The position numbers were made by a program, and so were the translations under genes. Positions 1-11,464 of a DNA stretch of 64,000 nucleotides are shown one piece after another (position 1 is the first letter of the stretch; each line of letters opens with the position of its first letter). The notes below the pieces were generated by a model that worked only from the letters and a program-made list of their open reading frames with translations, did no database searches and was not told the origin of the DNA. Source of the stretch: Termitomyces sp. T153 (lineage: Eukaryota > Basidiomycota > Agaricomycetes > Agaricales > Lyophyllaceae); contig JACKQL020000055.1 of the NCBI GenBank assembly GCA_018296165.2, positions 272,739 through 336,738 on the forward strand. The letters run 5' to 3'.

Positions 1-1704
1 ACACTAAAGGTACCTTTCATGGCCCTGATGGCCTTTTGTGATGCCCACTACAGCCTAGCAATTCCACCCCTGATGATAGTGACAATTCTGTTTATGAGGA
101 CTGGATTGACAGATTACATGGCTTCATTCACCAAGTTTAACTTCCTCTGCCTCTGCATTGCCAAATATCCTCTGCCTCGCCTTTGCTACCTCCTCTCTAC
201 AAGTTTCAGTCTCTTTGGTCATTAGTGACATTTGTTAGCAATGATAGCAGTACCCCAGCTCTGTAACTAGCAACCAGTGACAACATCCTACCTCTATGTG
301 ATGATAGCACTTCAACCTATAGAAATGTACCCTGTAGTGCCAAGGCCATTGCTAGCCACACTTGTATGCTCATGGTTCATAAATGGCTTAACAACCTTGT
401 CAGACCTGAAGGCCTTAGCAACACTGCCTATGTCACCTTCATTTGCTATGCATCCATGTTCTTCATTGCTGGTGGAAAGCTTTGGTGACAAGACAGAGAT
501 GGTGTCCACAAACTCTTTATCCCTACCAACCACTGCTTATGTGTTTTGGAAGCCATGCATGACAACTTGGGGCATAGAGGTCTTTTTGCTACCTGCTCAG
601 CATTACTGGAATGCTTTTGGTGGCCCCAAGTCAATGCTGACCTTGTTTGGTACATTCACACTTGCCATATTTGCCAGATCCATCAGACAACAAAAGTACT
701 TATCCCACCAACTGTGCCTACACTTGTGCCCTTGTTCAGCAAGATATATATTGACACCATGTTCATGCCACCCTCTAATAGGTTCAAGTATATTATTCAA
801 GAATGTTGTTTGCTCACCCACTACCCCAAATTCCACATGCTTGCTAAAGAGAACAGTGAAGCCATTGCCAAGTGGCTACACAAGGATGTCATCTGTTGCT
901 GGGGAGCCCTTAGCAAAATAGTTACCAATAGTGGCACACCCATCTTGAAGGCTGTCTGTCACCTACTTAGCAAAGAAGTACAACTTGCACCACATACAGG
1001 TCTTAGGCAACAACAAGCATGCTAATGGTATTGTTGAGTGATCCTATTTTGATGTTCACTAAGCTCTCTTCAAAGCTGTTAATGGTGATCAGTCCAGGTG
1101 GAGTACAGCTACTTACTCTGTGTTTTTATCAGAACATGTTACAGTTTGCAAGTGAATGGGTTGTTCCCCTTACTACACAACAACTGGTATCCACCCACTT
1201 CTGCCAGCTGACATAGTTGAAGCAACAGATTTGCAACTGCTACCAAACTCATTCCTATTGTTTGCCAACCTCATAGCCTGCATGTCACCAAGAGGACCTC
1301 AAGTGACTTCATGACAACATCCTTAGTGCCATCACTTAGGTGCCATTTGCTTTGAAGCAGAACATGTTGCTATGATTCGCAACTATAACTTTCAAACTGG
1401 TGACCTTGTTTTGATGAGGAATACTAAGATTGAGGTGACCCATAAAAAAAAGATGAGGCCTCAATATCTGGGCCCCTTGGTGGTAATATCTTATAACTAT
1501 GGTGGCACTTACATTCTTTGTGAACTAGATGGATCAGTGTTTCATCACCAAGTAGCTGCTTTTTGCTTAGTCCCTTTTTTTGCTATAGAACACATCTCAG
1601 TGCCTAGTGATGCTTTTGACATGGACACTTCTTGCCTCTATGAACTTGAACAAATCAACCTTGTAGACAATGATGATGCTGGAAGATTAAAAATCATTTG
1701 CTAA
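1..1704 (+). pseudogene. Element D: decayed Ty3/Gypsy pol, RNase H tail and integrase
   Basis: This is the 3' end of a Ty3-type pol whose reverse transcriptase lies outside the window. A stretch ending in the HGPDGLS-like spacer after RNase H is visible near base 20. From about 546 there is an integrase: the zinc-binding region (GHRG, then CHICQ), a first catalytic Asp in IYIDTMF, and IVTNSGTP where an intact copy would have Asp (IVTDNGTP), so the second catalytic Asp is Asn. The reading frame breaks near 1019 and resumes at 1372 with a C-terminal integrase domain (FQTGDLVLMRNT, then GPLVV). There is no chromodomain before the stop at 1704. Several frameshifts and stops make it non-functional. 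CpG is almost absent. Family assignment is firm; the exact lineage is not. Confidence 0.85.
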
Positions 1705-2225
1705 GCCCTAGTGACATCTCTTGACTTTGGCTTTTGTCTCACATATATCCTTTACTAGTTATTTGAAAAAACCATCAAATACCTTGCAAAAACATTAAGT
1801 CTTTCATTTTGTTATTTTGTCATGTTGCCCTTGTTTAAAAAGTGCTTTACAGACACTTACATTACCATCTTCTTGCCTTTGTTAAGATGTAATGCTTAGC
1901 TACTTGTTGCTAGTGCTTGGCACACCTTTGGGGGTTTTTATGCCATGATGATTTACTGAATGTTTTCCCCATTGTTGCTAGTATCAAGTGACAATTGCTA
2001 GTGCATAACAACTCATTTACCTTTGCCTATACCCTCTGTCTTTGATTTATATGAACTTATCTCTTCACACTTTCTGACCCAGTCTGATATGATACTTTTT
2101 CTTGGGCCCCTTAAGGGGGTCAGTTTACACAAACTACAAAGAGATATAAGAAGCTCCTTAAGGGGGCTAGTCTATGTCAGTGATACAAACTAATATAAAA
2201 ATATATGTACAAAGAGCAGCTGTTG
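1705..2225. other. Non-coding spacer of element D with repeated CCTTAAGGGGG
   Basis: This lies between the end of pol (+) and the end of the antisense gene (-). It holds no convincing reading frame. The word CCTTAAGGGGG occurs twice, near 2109 and 2153. It is purine-rich on one side and resembles a polypurine tract, so it could be an internal second priming tract or the remnant of a former element end. That role is inference. Confidence 0.4.
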
Positions 2226-4080
2226 CTAGATGTCAAGGTCAGCATCATTGCTGGGCACATCCTCCATCTCTCCCTCCTCCCAGTCCTCTTTGCCAATCTT
2301 GTTCTCCTCTTGCCAAGCCAAGAATGTTTGACAATTGCTCTGATACCCTGCCACTGTCGCTAGTGACTGCTTAGCAACAGCAAACCTCAACCTTGCCTCC
2401 AACAACTCTGCCCTTGCTCTCTCCAACTCTTTTTGGAGCTGCTTCTCCAACATTGTGGCCCTCTTGTTATACCCTCTTAGCAGCATTGCCAACATTAGCA
2501 GTGTTGACAAGGCCAGGTCTTCCCCCAGGCACTCCAGCTTGTTGTTGCCAACCTGGTGCAGTGGCTTTCCTAGCAATACTATTAGTAAAAATTAGCTAGT
2601 GAAAGAAAAAAATTTACTTGTTGTTAAACCCCTGTCTCCTCTTTGCTGTTCTTCTCCTTCTCCACCTCCATTGCCTCTTCTTCAACCTCTTGCTCTCCTT
2701 CAACTTCACCTCCACTTGCTGCTGGCTCAACCTCAGCAACTGTCACTACTGGGGTGTCCTCTCCCATCTCCACATCCTCAGTCTCCTTCTTCTCATTGCT
2801 AGCAACTGTCTTTTGTTCCTTAGTTGAAGTGACTGAGCTTGGACTTGCTGCTTGCTTACATGCCAAAGGCACATTGTCCCTATCATTGCTGTCACTAGCA
2901 CTCTCCTTGTTGCTAGCATTGTTGTCACTCTCCACCACATTTCAACTCTTTTCCTGCTGCTTCTCCTTAGCAACTCCACTACCACCCACAACCATCCCAT
3001 CCTGCAAAGTCAGCCAATTCAAGCTCAAATGCTTGATTTAAATGGGTTCCTTCCTTGTTGCTAACTCCCATTGTTGCTCCACAAAAGTTCTGGCCTGTTG
3101 CACCAAGGCCACCTTTGTTGCTATCCCTCTCACAAACTTCCTGCCAGTGCTCCTTGACAACTTACTCCTGTACAAACAACCTTTTCTTGAGCTATTGCAG
3201 TGATAGCAAGGTTGGGCACTAGTGGGGTACCAGCACTCCTCTGGATTGTTGTTGGCCCAGCAGTTGTTGCACTTGAAAGAGTTGTTAGTGACTATACTAG
3301 CAATGATTGCCAAGGACTCACCACTCCCTGTTTCTCTTTGAATGCTTGCCTCTCCTCAGTTGACATTGTCATCTTTCCCTTTGCCTTCTTCCACCCCTGC
3401 ACCTATGCCTGTATTCACCACTGTTAAGGCCTTCCTCCATTGCAAAAGACTTGCCAGCTTCTTGTTGGTAAAGGTATCTTGAATTGGTTCCTGTAATGAT
3501 GTTAGCAATGATAGCTAAGGGTTAGTGATGGATTATGACTTACTGTGAATTCCTCTTCCTCCTCCTCTTCTCTGGCATTCCCTTTGCCCTTCCCTTTACC
3601 TTTGGGGGTTGTTGCCAACCCCTTAGGGACACTGCCAGCTGCACACTTGGGAGTGGAGAGCCCAGCCTCCCCAATGTCCCCACAATTCATGCTGACCTTG
3701 CCCCTGTGGCCCTCACTGCACTCAGCTCCCATTGCTGCCATCAACTCATGTGGTGGGTGCTGAAAGAGGAATTGGTCATTTGGAAATAAATCCTCAAACA
3801 GCTAAAATTACCTTAGCAGAGTTGCTGGCCTTAGTAATGTTGCTAGCACTTACCATCATGCCAGCCTCCAAGTCCTCCATCAGAAACTTTAGCAACAATG
3901 GGAGTGGAGACTAGTAACATGGTTAACAATGCTGCCAGAAAGCAATAGAAAAACTGACAAAGTGCTTGTTGTACTCCCTGATCCAATCCTCCCCCTTGTA
4001 TTGTTTGTACAGCTGCCAACACTCTTTGTTAACAGTTGCCAGCTCTGCCTACTCCATCTCACTTCCAGCCATCTCAAACC
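2226..4080 (-). pseudogene. Element D antisense accessory gene: zinc-cluster-like, acidic, coiled coil
   Basis: This gene lies downstream of pol, inside the element and opposite to it. Reading down the minus strand there is a lysine/glutamate tract (about 3560-3744, KGKGKGKG then seven Glu) and a cysteine motif at about 3180-3290 with spacing C-x2-C-x8-C-x8-C-x2-C-x6-C. An acidic segment follows (about 2640-2938), then a coiled-coil-like C-terminus (about 2230-2570) that ends in an acidic tail. The pieces are in different frames, as expected of a spliced gene that has also decayed. A GTAAGT at the 3' side of the Lys/Glu block could be a donor. It matches the antisense genes of elements A and B in position and domain order, not closely in sequence. 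Function unknown; a nucleic-acid-binding role is a guess from the cysteines. Confidence 0.6.
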
Positions 4081-4400
4081 ATCGAAGCCAAATTTTGAAA
4101 ACAGCAGTGACCACTATCTGAGGATTTGTTGCCAAGGATGCACATGCAACAGACAGAAGACAGTTGACCTAATCAAGGGACACCTGGGCCATGGCATGCT
4201 TCTCAAGCTAGGAGGTAAGATCTGGAGACATAGTAATAAGATGGAGATTACTAAGGGAGGTTAAGAGATAAGAGGTGGAAAGGAGAACTGATGAAGTCCA
4301 GCTGAATTGCTAGCTGCTTTTATTCTTACCTTTCTAGGCACATGGACTATGCAAGCAATGATGGGACTTTGAGTTGACTGAAAACATTCAAGATTTCAGC

Positions 4401-4411
4401 ATAGGGGAAGA
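4401..4411 (+). other. Polypurine tract before the 3' LTR of element D
   Basis: The purine-rich stretch AGGGGAAGA directly precedes the TGAT start of the LTR. This is the place and composition expected for the plus-strand primer of an LTR retrotransposon. Confidence 0.6.
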
Positions 4412-5923
4412 TGATAAGACCCAATGGTTGCTGAGCATGGTTTTTGGCATTTATAATTGGACAGCATCTGACTATATTGCACATGACCATGCACCATATC
4501 ACACATGGCCATGCACTATATCACACATGGCCATGCACAAGTTACAACACTTCTCATGTGGAGTTTAGCCCCAAGGTCTGGAATGATGTAGCCTTTGCAT
4601 GAGATTTTAGTGACCACAGGATCTCTGGATCATAAGCCCAATCACATAGAGTCTGGCCCTTGGGTCTAGAACAAGAAAGCTGAGACCTTCCTTTAGCAAT
4701 GATTGATAGTGACATTACCTGGCAATAATTATAACTCCTTTCAAAAATGGATATATTAAAGGACATGTGATTTCTTACTTATTATTTTTCTTGTCTGGCT
4801 TACAAACATACTTGAACAGCATCTACATGTCAGGTATTGACATCAGTAATGCTCTTTTCTTGTGATTGACAATTGTTATGCATTATATTGACATTGCATA
4901 TGTATACTTGGTTATCATACTGACACTTTGGCAGACACTGTTGCTGGCAGTGACTAATATTTCCTTTCTAAATACTATACCTACAAACAGTATAAATATT
5001 GCCTGTACACAGAGACAAACCAATGAACAGAGTACTGTTCCCCTCATTAGCTCTCAGCTTCAGATTTCTTATTGCTCTTTCTCATCATCACCAATGACTT
5101 AGCAACAAGTCTTGACAACCTTAACTTCAATCTAGCATGGGTGCTGACTACAGGTGCCCTTAGTGGTATTATGACTTAGCAATGCTAGTGACTACAGCTA
5201 GTGATTAGTTTGCATTTGTCCCACAGTTTACATTACCTTCACTCATTTCTTGTTCCCCAACTCCTTTCTTGTTCCCCAACTCCTTTCTATTGCTTAGTTC
5301 CCTCTTTTCTAGTGACTCTTTTGCCTCTATCCAGCAACCTTTTAATACCATCTAGCAAGTTAGGCTAGCAATAGTGACTTTTTTTTCACTTCACTCCTCA
5401 TTATTATCTCTTGTTTTCTGGGACAGTTACTGACTTGCCCCTATATACTTCCTATTGTGAACTACCCTATCTAGTTGCTAGTGTTTAGGTCTTCCTGTTG
5501 GTTTCCTGCATGGCAGCTAGGCAGCATAGGAGTGCATCAATGACTTAGTGATGTTAGCAATTATGGCTAGTGATTACTTTGTGTTCATCCCCCAGTTCAC
5601 ATAAACTTCATTCCTCCCTTGTTTCTCACTCCCTTTCTATTGCTTGGTTCCCCTTTTCTAGCAACTCTTTTGTCACTGGCCCTTTCTCCTTCTGTTTCCC
5701 TGTGACCTTTTGTTACTGTCTAGCAAGTTAGACTAGCAATAGCAATACTTTTCACTTGACTCTTCATTTCCTTCACACCAATTAGCTCTTGCTTTCTGGG
5801 ACAGTTACTGACTTGCCCCTATTAACTTCCTATTTCCAGCTACTCAATCTAGTTGCCAGTGTGTTTAGGTCTTCTTTTCTTGGTTTTTTTTGCATGGCAG
5901 CTAGGCAGCATAGGAGCACATCA
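4412..5923 (+). repeat. LTR of element D family, with internal tandem duplication
   Basis: The ends are TGAT...ATCA, and the start and end agree with a second copy at 50438-51682, which fixes the boundaries. A TATA-like CAGTATAAATATTG lies near 4986. The last part is duplicated in tandem: 5171-5539 and 5540-5923 both run from ATGACTTAG to GGAG..CATCA and are clearly similar but diverged. The left LTR of this element lies outside the window. Element C sequence begins immediately after, so D was inserted in C. Confidence 0.8.
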
Positions 5924-7582
5924 ATGTGCTATATGAAAAATTGACAGCAAAGACTGTAATTACCAGTTTATGAAAAATAAGTGAGCAGTTTAGGTCTCAA
6001 AGACACACTGAATTGTGGATCAGACACTGACATCTTCTCTGCCCCAGATGCCTCCCTCCATGAAATGGTTTTCTCTCCAGACACTCTCACAGCACACCTC
6101 TCATTGCACTCCTCCCACACCCTCCTCCACACCACCCTCCCCTTTGCTGCCAGCTCCATCCCCACTCTGGTTGACAGTAGTGCCACCAACAACTTCATTA
6201 ATGAATCCCTGACAGTGCTTGTTCCACAACACCTCTAGTGCCTCCTCACTTGCATTCTCCTCAAACTCTTCAATGGCAATCCTACCTCTGCCAGAGACAT
6301 CACCCACTGTGTGGAAACAACTATGACCTTTGCCAATGGACAATGACAGGACCTCTGGTTGCTAGTCACCAAGCTACATGCCTCTGTCCCCCTTGTTCTT
6401 AGCTTTTCCTGACTCCACACAACTAATCCCCACATTGACTGGCCCAGCCTCACCCTCTGCCTTGACTGGGAAAGCTTGACTGACTCCAGACAAGTCCTCT
6501 TTAACATCTCACCTCATTCAAAAGGCCCAGAAGACACTACTAATGTTTCTCAAACCTCTCCATAGCTCTGTTCAAAGTCTGTGCAATTGTTCATCATCTA
6601 CATCTGACTGACTCAACAACTCCCTGATGGTCCCCCCCACCCTTGTTGACAGTGGAGCCTCCAGCATCTTTGTTAGCAAGCAGCTTGACCTTCTACACAA
6701 CACCCTCAACAGGCCTCTCAAACTCCAACTCTTCAATGGAAGCCCTGCCTCAACTGGAATCACCCAATATCACAACAGTGCCCTCATACTCAACAATGAC
6801 TTAGAATTCCAGGTCTGGATCCTCATCACTCAGCTTCTGGAGTCAACCCTAATGGTGCTTGGACTCCCTTGGTTACAGGATGTTAACTCTGACATTGACT
6901 GGAGGAACCTCACTATGTGAGTTCCAGGCCCCAAAGCAAGCCTAGCAGCTGCCATCCCTCTCCAACTCCAGTCCCCCTCAAACTCCAATGTCCTCAACCC
7001 CAACTCCAGCAGCTCTGGAGGAACTCAAAGCCCCACAACCCTCAAGGACAACCAAGAAAGAGAGGAAAATGCACCTTCACTCCAGTCCTCCATCAACACA
7101 CTCTGACAGCTTCTCCACAACATTCTCAGAATCAATATAAAGGCCTGTGGTACTCTAACCAACAACACCAGGCAACTCTGGACCCCACCACCACCACTCT
7201 AGACACCACTGCCACTACTCTGGACCCTGCTGCCACAACTCCAATGATCACCCCCATTGATCCAGAAGCCCTCAACATTGAAATTATTGGCACTGTCCCC
7301 CTTGCATGCATCTGACAAGATGGGATCCCCATTTATCAGCTTCAAATCACTCCAGCCCTACTAGAAGAACACTTACACATGCAGGAACTACCCCACCAAA
7401 ACTAAAAACAGAGGAACAGATCTTACATGAAGTAGTTCCTGTAGTTCCTCTGGAGTACCATGAATTCACTGACATATTCTCTGAAGAAAGTGCTAAGGAA
7501 TTCCCCCCACACCAATCCTACAATCACAACATCAATCTTGAAGAAGGCACCTCCCCCTCTTTTGGCAAGATCTATGACATGT
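5924..7582 (+). pseudogene. Element C, left part: tandem protease domains and start of pol
   Basis: This is a CpG-poor copy of the same family as element B. It contains two retropepsin-like domains in a row: DSSATNNFI (about 6175) and DSGASSIFV (about 6650). Each is followed by an LGxxWL-type motif (clear in the second, VLGLPWL near 6860). The pol linker follows (EYHEFTDIFSEESAKEFPPH, about 7460-7515) and the sequence stops in GKIYDM at the insertion point of element A. The frame is broken several times. The continuation is found at 24979-25188 (inverted) and 26529-27677. The last five bases, CATGT, are the target duplication made by element A. Confidence 0.8.
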
Positions 7583-8720
7583 TGTCACGACCCATTCCCT
7601 GAAGCCCCATACACCGCCCAACAAATGCCCGCTCCCCTGGACCCCCCCCCCCCCGATGCTTTGTCGAACTTCCCCAGCACTCCACGCCTACTCTGGCTAA
7701 CTCCGGCACATTCTCGGCTAACTCCGATGGCCCTCTGGCCAACTCCGACGTCTTCCCCACAGCCGCCAGTGCTTCCCCTGGACTTCCTGAGCCCCTGGGA
7801 CCACTCCCCCGCCATGCCTGACCCCATTACACATCATCAACTTGACACCCTGGCTTCCCTGACTTACTCTGGAGTATCATGACAGCCTTGGAACAGACCA
7901 TGTTGCAATTGATCCCATCAACATATCAATGCAGCCTGCCCTCTGATTGTAACCGACACCCATCAACTCCGTCGAGCTCCGCCAAGCCCCGCCACCACAG
8001 CCAACGTCCCCGAAGCTCTTCAGTAGTCAGTATATAAGACATAGAGTAGCTCCTCGTACTCTAGTCTTGAGATTATCTATCTACCTACCTTTCTGATGTG
8101 TTTCTGATTGTTTCTTCTCGTGTTTTGTGTCTCATGTCTTGTTTTCCTTACTCTCAGTCTCCCAGTCTTATCTTGTTTCTGTTCCATTATCCTTTTATCA
8201 TCATTCCATGTCTCCACCTGAATCTATTCTCATTCTCATCTCATCTTTGTCTTGTTCAACTCCATATTGCTCCATTTGATTCTGTCTATTGTGTTCAAGT
8301 CCTCCCGACCATAATGTACTCACAAACTCCGCAATTACAATTACAAACCTCCGATGCTCGTTACCACCCCCAGACCCTGCTATACACTTGGCTCTGAACC
8401 CCATCAATCCCTGTTGATCCCCCATCAGAACTCCAGCTCCACTCCTGTCATCTGCGTAGCCTCTGCCTCCTCCGCACCCGCAATACTCACACACAGATTT
8501 ATGCCTGAACCCTGCCAGGTCCGTCCCCCTCCCCCGCAGCTTGTCCTCTACTCCTCCGGACCTCCCTGGACTTGCTTGGATCAATCTCCCTTGGCTATCC
8601 TCACAAGTCCCCAGTGCTTGGAACACCTCCAAGTGCTCAGTTGTCAGTGCAGGGAATCATGTTTGCCTAGTAAGGACTTGCCCACTGTAGCTGAGCCCCC
8701 GTGGTCAGTGGAACCTGACA
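7583..8720 (+). repeat. 5' LTR of element A (1138 bp)
   Basis: It begins TGTCACGACCC and ends GGAACCTGACA, ends shared by seven other LTR copies or fragments in this window. It is preceded by CATGT, which recurs as its complement ACATG at 25189-25193. Its partner 3' LTR is 13284-13496 plus the inverted piece 25194-26118; those two parts also add up to 1138 bp. It is only partly CpG-depleted, so it is younger than element C. Confidence 0.93.
8031..8038 (+). promoter_or_regulatory. TATA box of LTR A
   Basis: TATATAAG sits about 690 bases before the LTR end, in a context (CAGTAGTCAGTATATAAG) also found in LTR B and the solo LTRs. It is the likely core promoter of the element. Confidence 0.65.
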
Positions 8721-8753
8721 TAATCTCAAGACTCTCCCTTACCCCACTTGTGA

Positions 8754-9545
8754 TGTCCGCACTAACCCCGCACACACATCTGACAAACACCCCAATGTCT
8801 ACAACCAACCCATGCCTGGAAACCACTATGATTCATATTGCCCCGCCCAATTTGCCAAGGCACATTGAGTTGCAGATCTGACACAAAATGTCCCTTCCGC
8901 CCCAGTTACATCCATACAATGGCTCTATCCATGGACACCCTCTTACAGCTCCCACACCCCCCACCATCTCTGCCAGCTCTGCCCCTCACAGAGGCCAACC
9001 CCAACATCACCCAAGCTTCACCCAAAACCCTGGCGACAATTCAACCCAGTGCTCGACAACTTCTCCGACACCGCACCCTCACCCCTCCAACAACAGTAGC
9101 AAAAGCCCCACCGGGGAAAGCTGCTCACCACATGAAAGACCAATCGCCAACCTCCCCCAAGACAACAATGAGACCTCTGAGAACGCATTCCCCCGAACCC
9201 CGCCGTTGGACCCTCCAACCCACAGCAGCCCCATGCACCATCAGGAACAGACCCAGCGGGTTCCCAACAATATTGAGTCTGTCCACAACCCCAATAGCAG
9301 AACCCCGCCACCAGATCATCCAACTTTCACACCCATCCCTGAGAAGGTCCACCCTCCAAAACTAGCCCCGCCACTGACTGGAATCAAACCCAACCCAGCA
9401 ACCCCATCCAAAATGACACAAGATTCTGAGACCAACGCTAACCCCCAATTACAGAACCCACTTCTGGGATCAGTTAGGACTCCCTGGTTGACTTGGCCAT
9501 CACCTCCACCAACAAATGAAGGGGCCCTGACACCTCTGACCTAAC
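8754..9545 (+). pseudogene. Element A gag-like region
   Basis: The region just inside the LTR aligns with the gag start of element B: both read MSA followed by a Pro/Asn/Thr-rich segment. In A the frame breaks soon after the start, and the rest is rich in Pro, Thr, Asn and Ser in every plus frame. No zinc knuckle was found. It is a decayed gag N-terminus. Confidence 0.5.
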
Positions 9546-11464
9546 CCCAACAACTCCAGAACAAGACCAAGGAATCCCTGAGCTTCTAGGAATGGCTATG
9601 CACCCCCACCCTGCTGCTTGAAGCACAGCCCAGAGTTCATGAGGAGAACCCTGGCACTCCAACCTCAATGAAGAACAACTCTGGACCCCCACCCACTACT
9701 TCAGCACCTGCCTACTACCTCAACCACCTTCTCCTGTATGATCCGGAACCCCCGACGTTAAAGACCCTCGATGCTGACCCTCCCCGCACACCACCCCCAG
9801 ACGTAAACTCCGCCACCAGACTCTGCCACCTCCCACAAAGTAACCCCCAGCACAGGAGTTACCCCAAACTAACTATAGGAAAAATGGCCCTACACGAAGT
9901 AGTTCCTGAAGTACTCTAAAATTGCTGACCTGTTCACATAAGGGAGGGAGAAGCCCCACCATCATCCCAGAGACGGCCAATCAACCCACTCAAACATCCT
10001 GATGAGCCAAGAGCATATGCTCTGACATCCAGGGGGGACTCCCCTGCCAGGACTGACAACCCAAATAACCCTGCACTGGCTTGAAGCTGCCCCAATCCAC
10101 CCCTCTGACCCACTCCGGATTCTAGCAACACAACTCCGGGGCCCCCACTCTGACTCCAATATCCAACCAAGGGGACCTACAATGCCAGCCCCACACCCCA
10201 TACAACCCTGCCCCTATGCTGGAAGATGTCTATCAAGCAGGGACCGCATCAACGGAGTAACCTGAAACAAACCCCATGCGAAGTAATCTCCCGGAGTACC
10301 CTAAAAGTTGCTGATGCCTTCCCCAAGAAGTGAGCGGTGCCTCTCCCCACTGCTACCCCCACATTTGCAACAACCTCCAGGCCGCTCCGGAACACAAATG
10401 AAGAGTTGCCTCAACTGCGCTGTGACTCCCGGGGAGTCCCACTCCAATGCCTCCCCACGACTGACTTCCCCGCCACCCCCCAACAATCATGAACAACCAT
10501 CTTCCTCCATCCAAGCTCAGCTCCAGGAGCCACTGCCACTCCTACACAACAACTCTGCTGCTCTGCAAAAAACCCCCACTCCGGAGCTCCCCCTCTGATT
10601 CACGACACAGCCCCACCAACAAGTTAAGACCCAACCCCAACCCCCACATCGACCCCAGACCCCTGGTACTCATGCTTGGAACTGTGGACCAACAAAATGT
10701 GCCTCAGACCCCTCCCTCTGCCCGCACCTCCCCCAAAAGCCAACACAACCAACAAACCCCCACCAAGTGACCCTTGTGTTGACTCAGGGACCGCCCACTT
10801 CTTCCCCAATGAAGGAACCACCGATCCCCAGAAGGAACAACCCATGGAACAAGCCCCGAAGCATCTCTGCTGAGGTGAGCCATTCCCCAACCAACCCCCG
10901 TGCTGCCCCTGCCCAAAATAAACATCCACCAATACAACCCCAACAGACCCCCAAACTCTAGGGAGTGTCAGAATTACATGACCTGGAACCTTCAAATTTC
11001 GACTCCGGACTCAAAGGAACTGGTCAGGACTGATCACCCTGCACCCCGCCCCCTTGGTCATCAACACTCCAGAGCACACCAAAGCACCACCCAAACATGC
11101 CCGCCCACAGATGCAATACTCCAGAGCATGACTTTGACCTGGACCAACACCCCGGAGCATAGCAAAGCCTGATCCTGAGTACCCTTCACCAAATACAATA
11201 CTCCGGAGCTCGCCCCGACAACTCCAGGGCTAGCTGACACAGATGGCACTAGTGGGCCTAACCCCCGCCTCTGGATCCACTAGGGATTCAACTCCCACCA
11301 GCACCCCTGCATGTTTTGCTTACCTCACCCTCACACAAATTAAAGTCTCACTTTGCACACCCAGGAACAACGAGGAAGTATTGAAAAGTACAAGAAATAT
11401 ATGATACAAGGCAGAATGGGGTGGCAAACTCAAAGACGACAAGAAGCAGGACCCGGCTGCCCCC
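9546..11464 (+). other. Element A interior without recognisable RT or integrase
   Basis: This is C-rich sequence with many CTCCGGAG-type words. Two short stretches (about 9890-9950 and 10270-10320) resemble the linker that in B and C precedes the reverse transcriptase (HEVVP...EY.K.AD), but no RT, RNase H or integrase motif follows. From about 11230 the sequence again matches the region behind pol in element B (CACAGATGGCA..AGTGGGC..AACCCC). The element therefore lacks the pol core and is probably non-autonomous. Confidence 0.55.

Noticed and set aside
8838..10770. Several long Pro/Thr/Ser-rich frames in all plus frames of element A
   Set aside because: C-rich sequence without stops in more than one frame; only the gag-like start is supported by comparison with element B.
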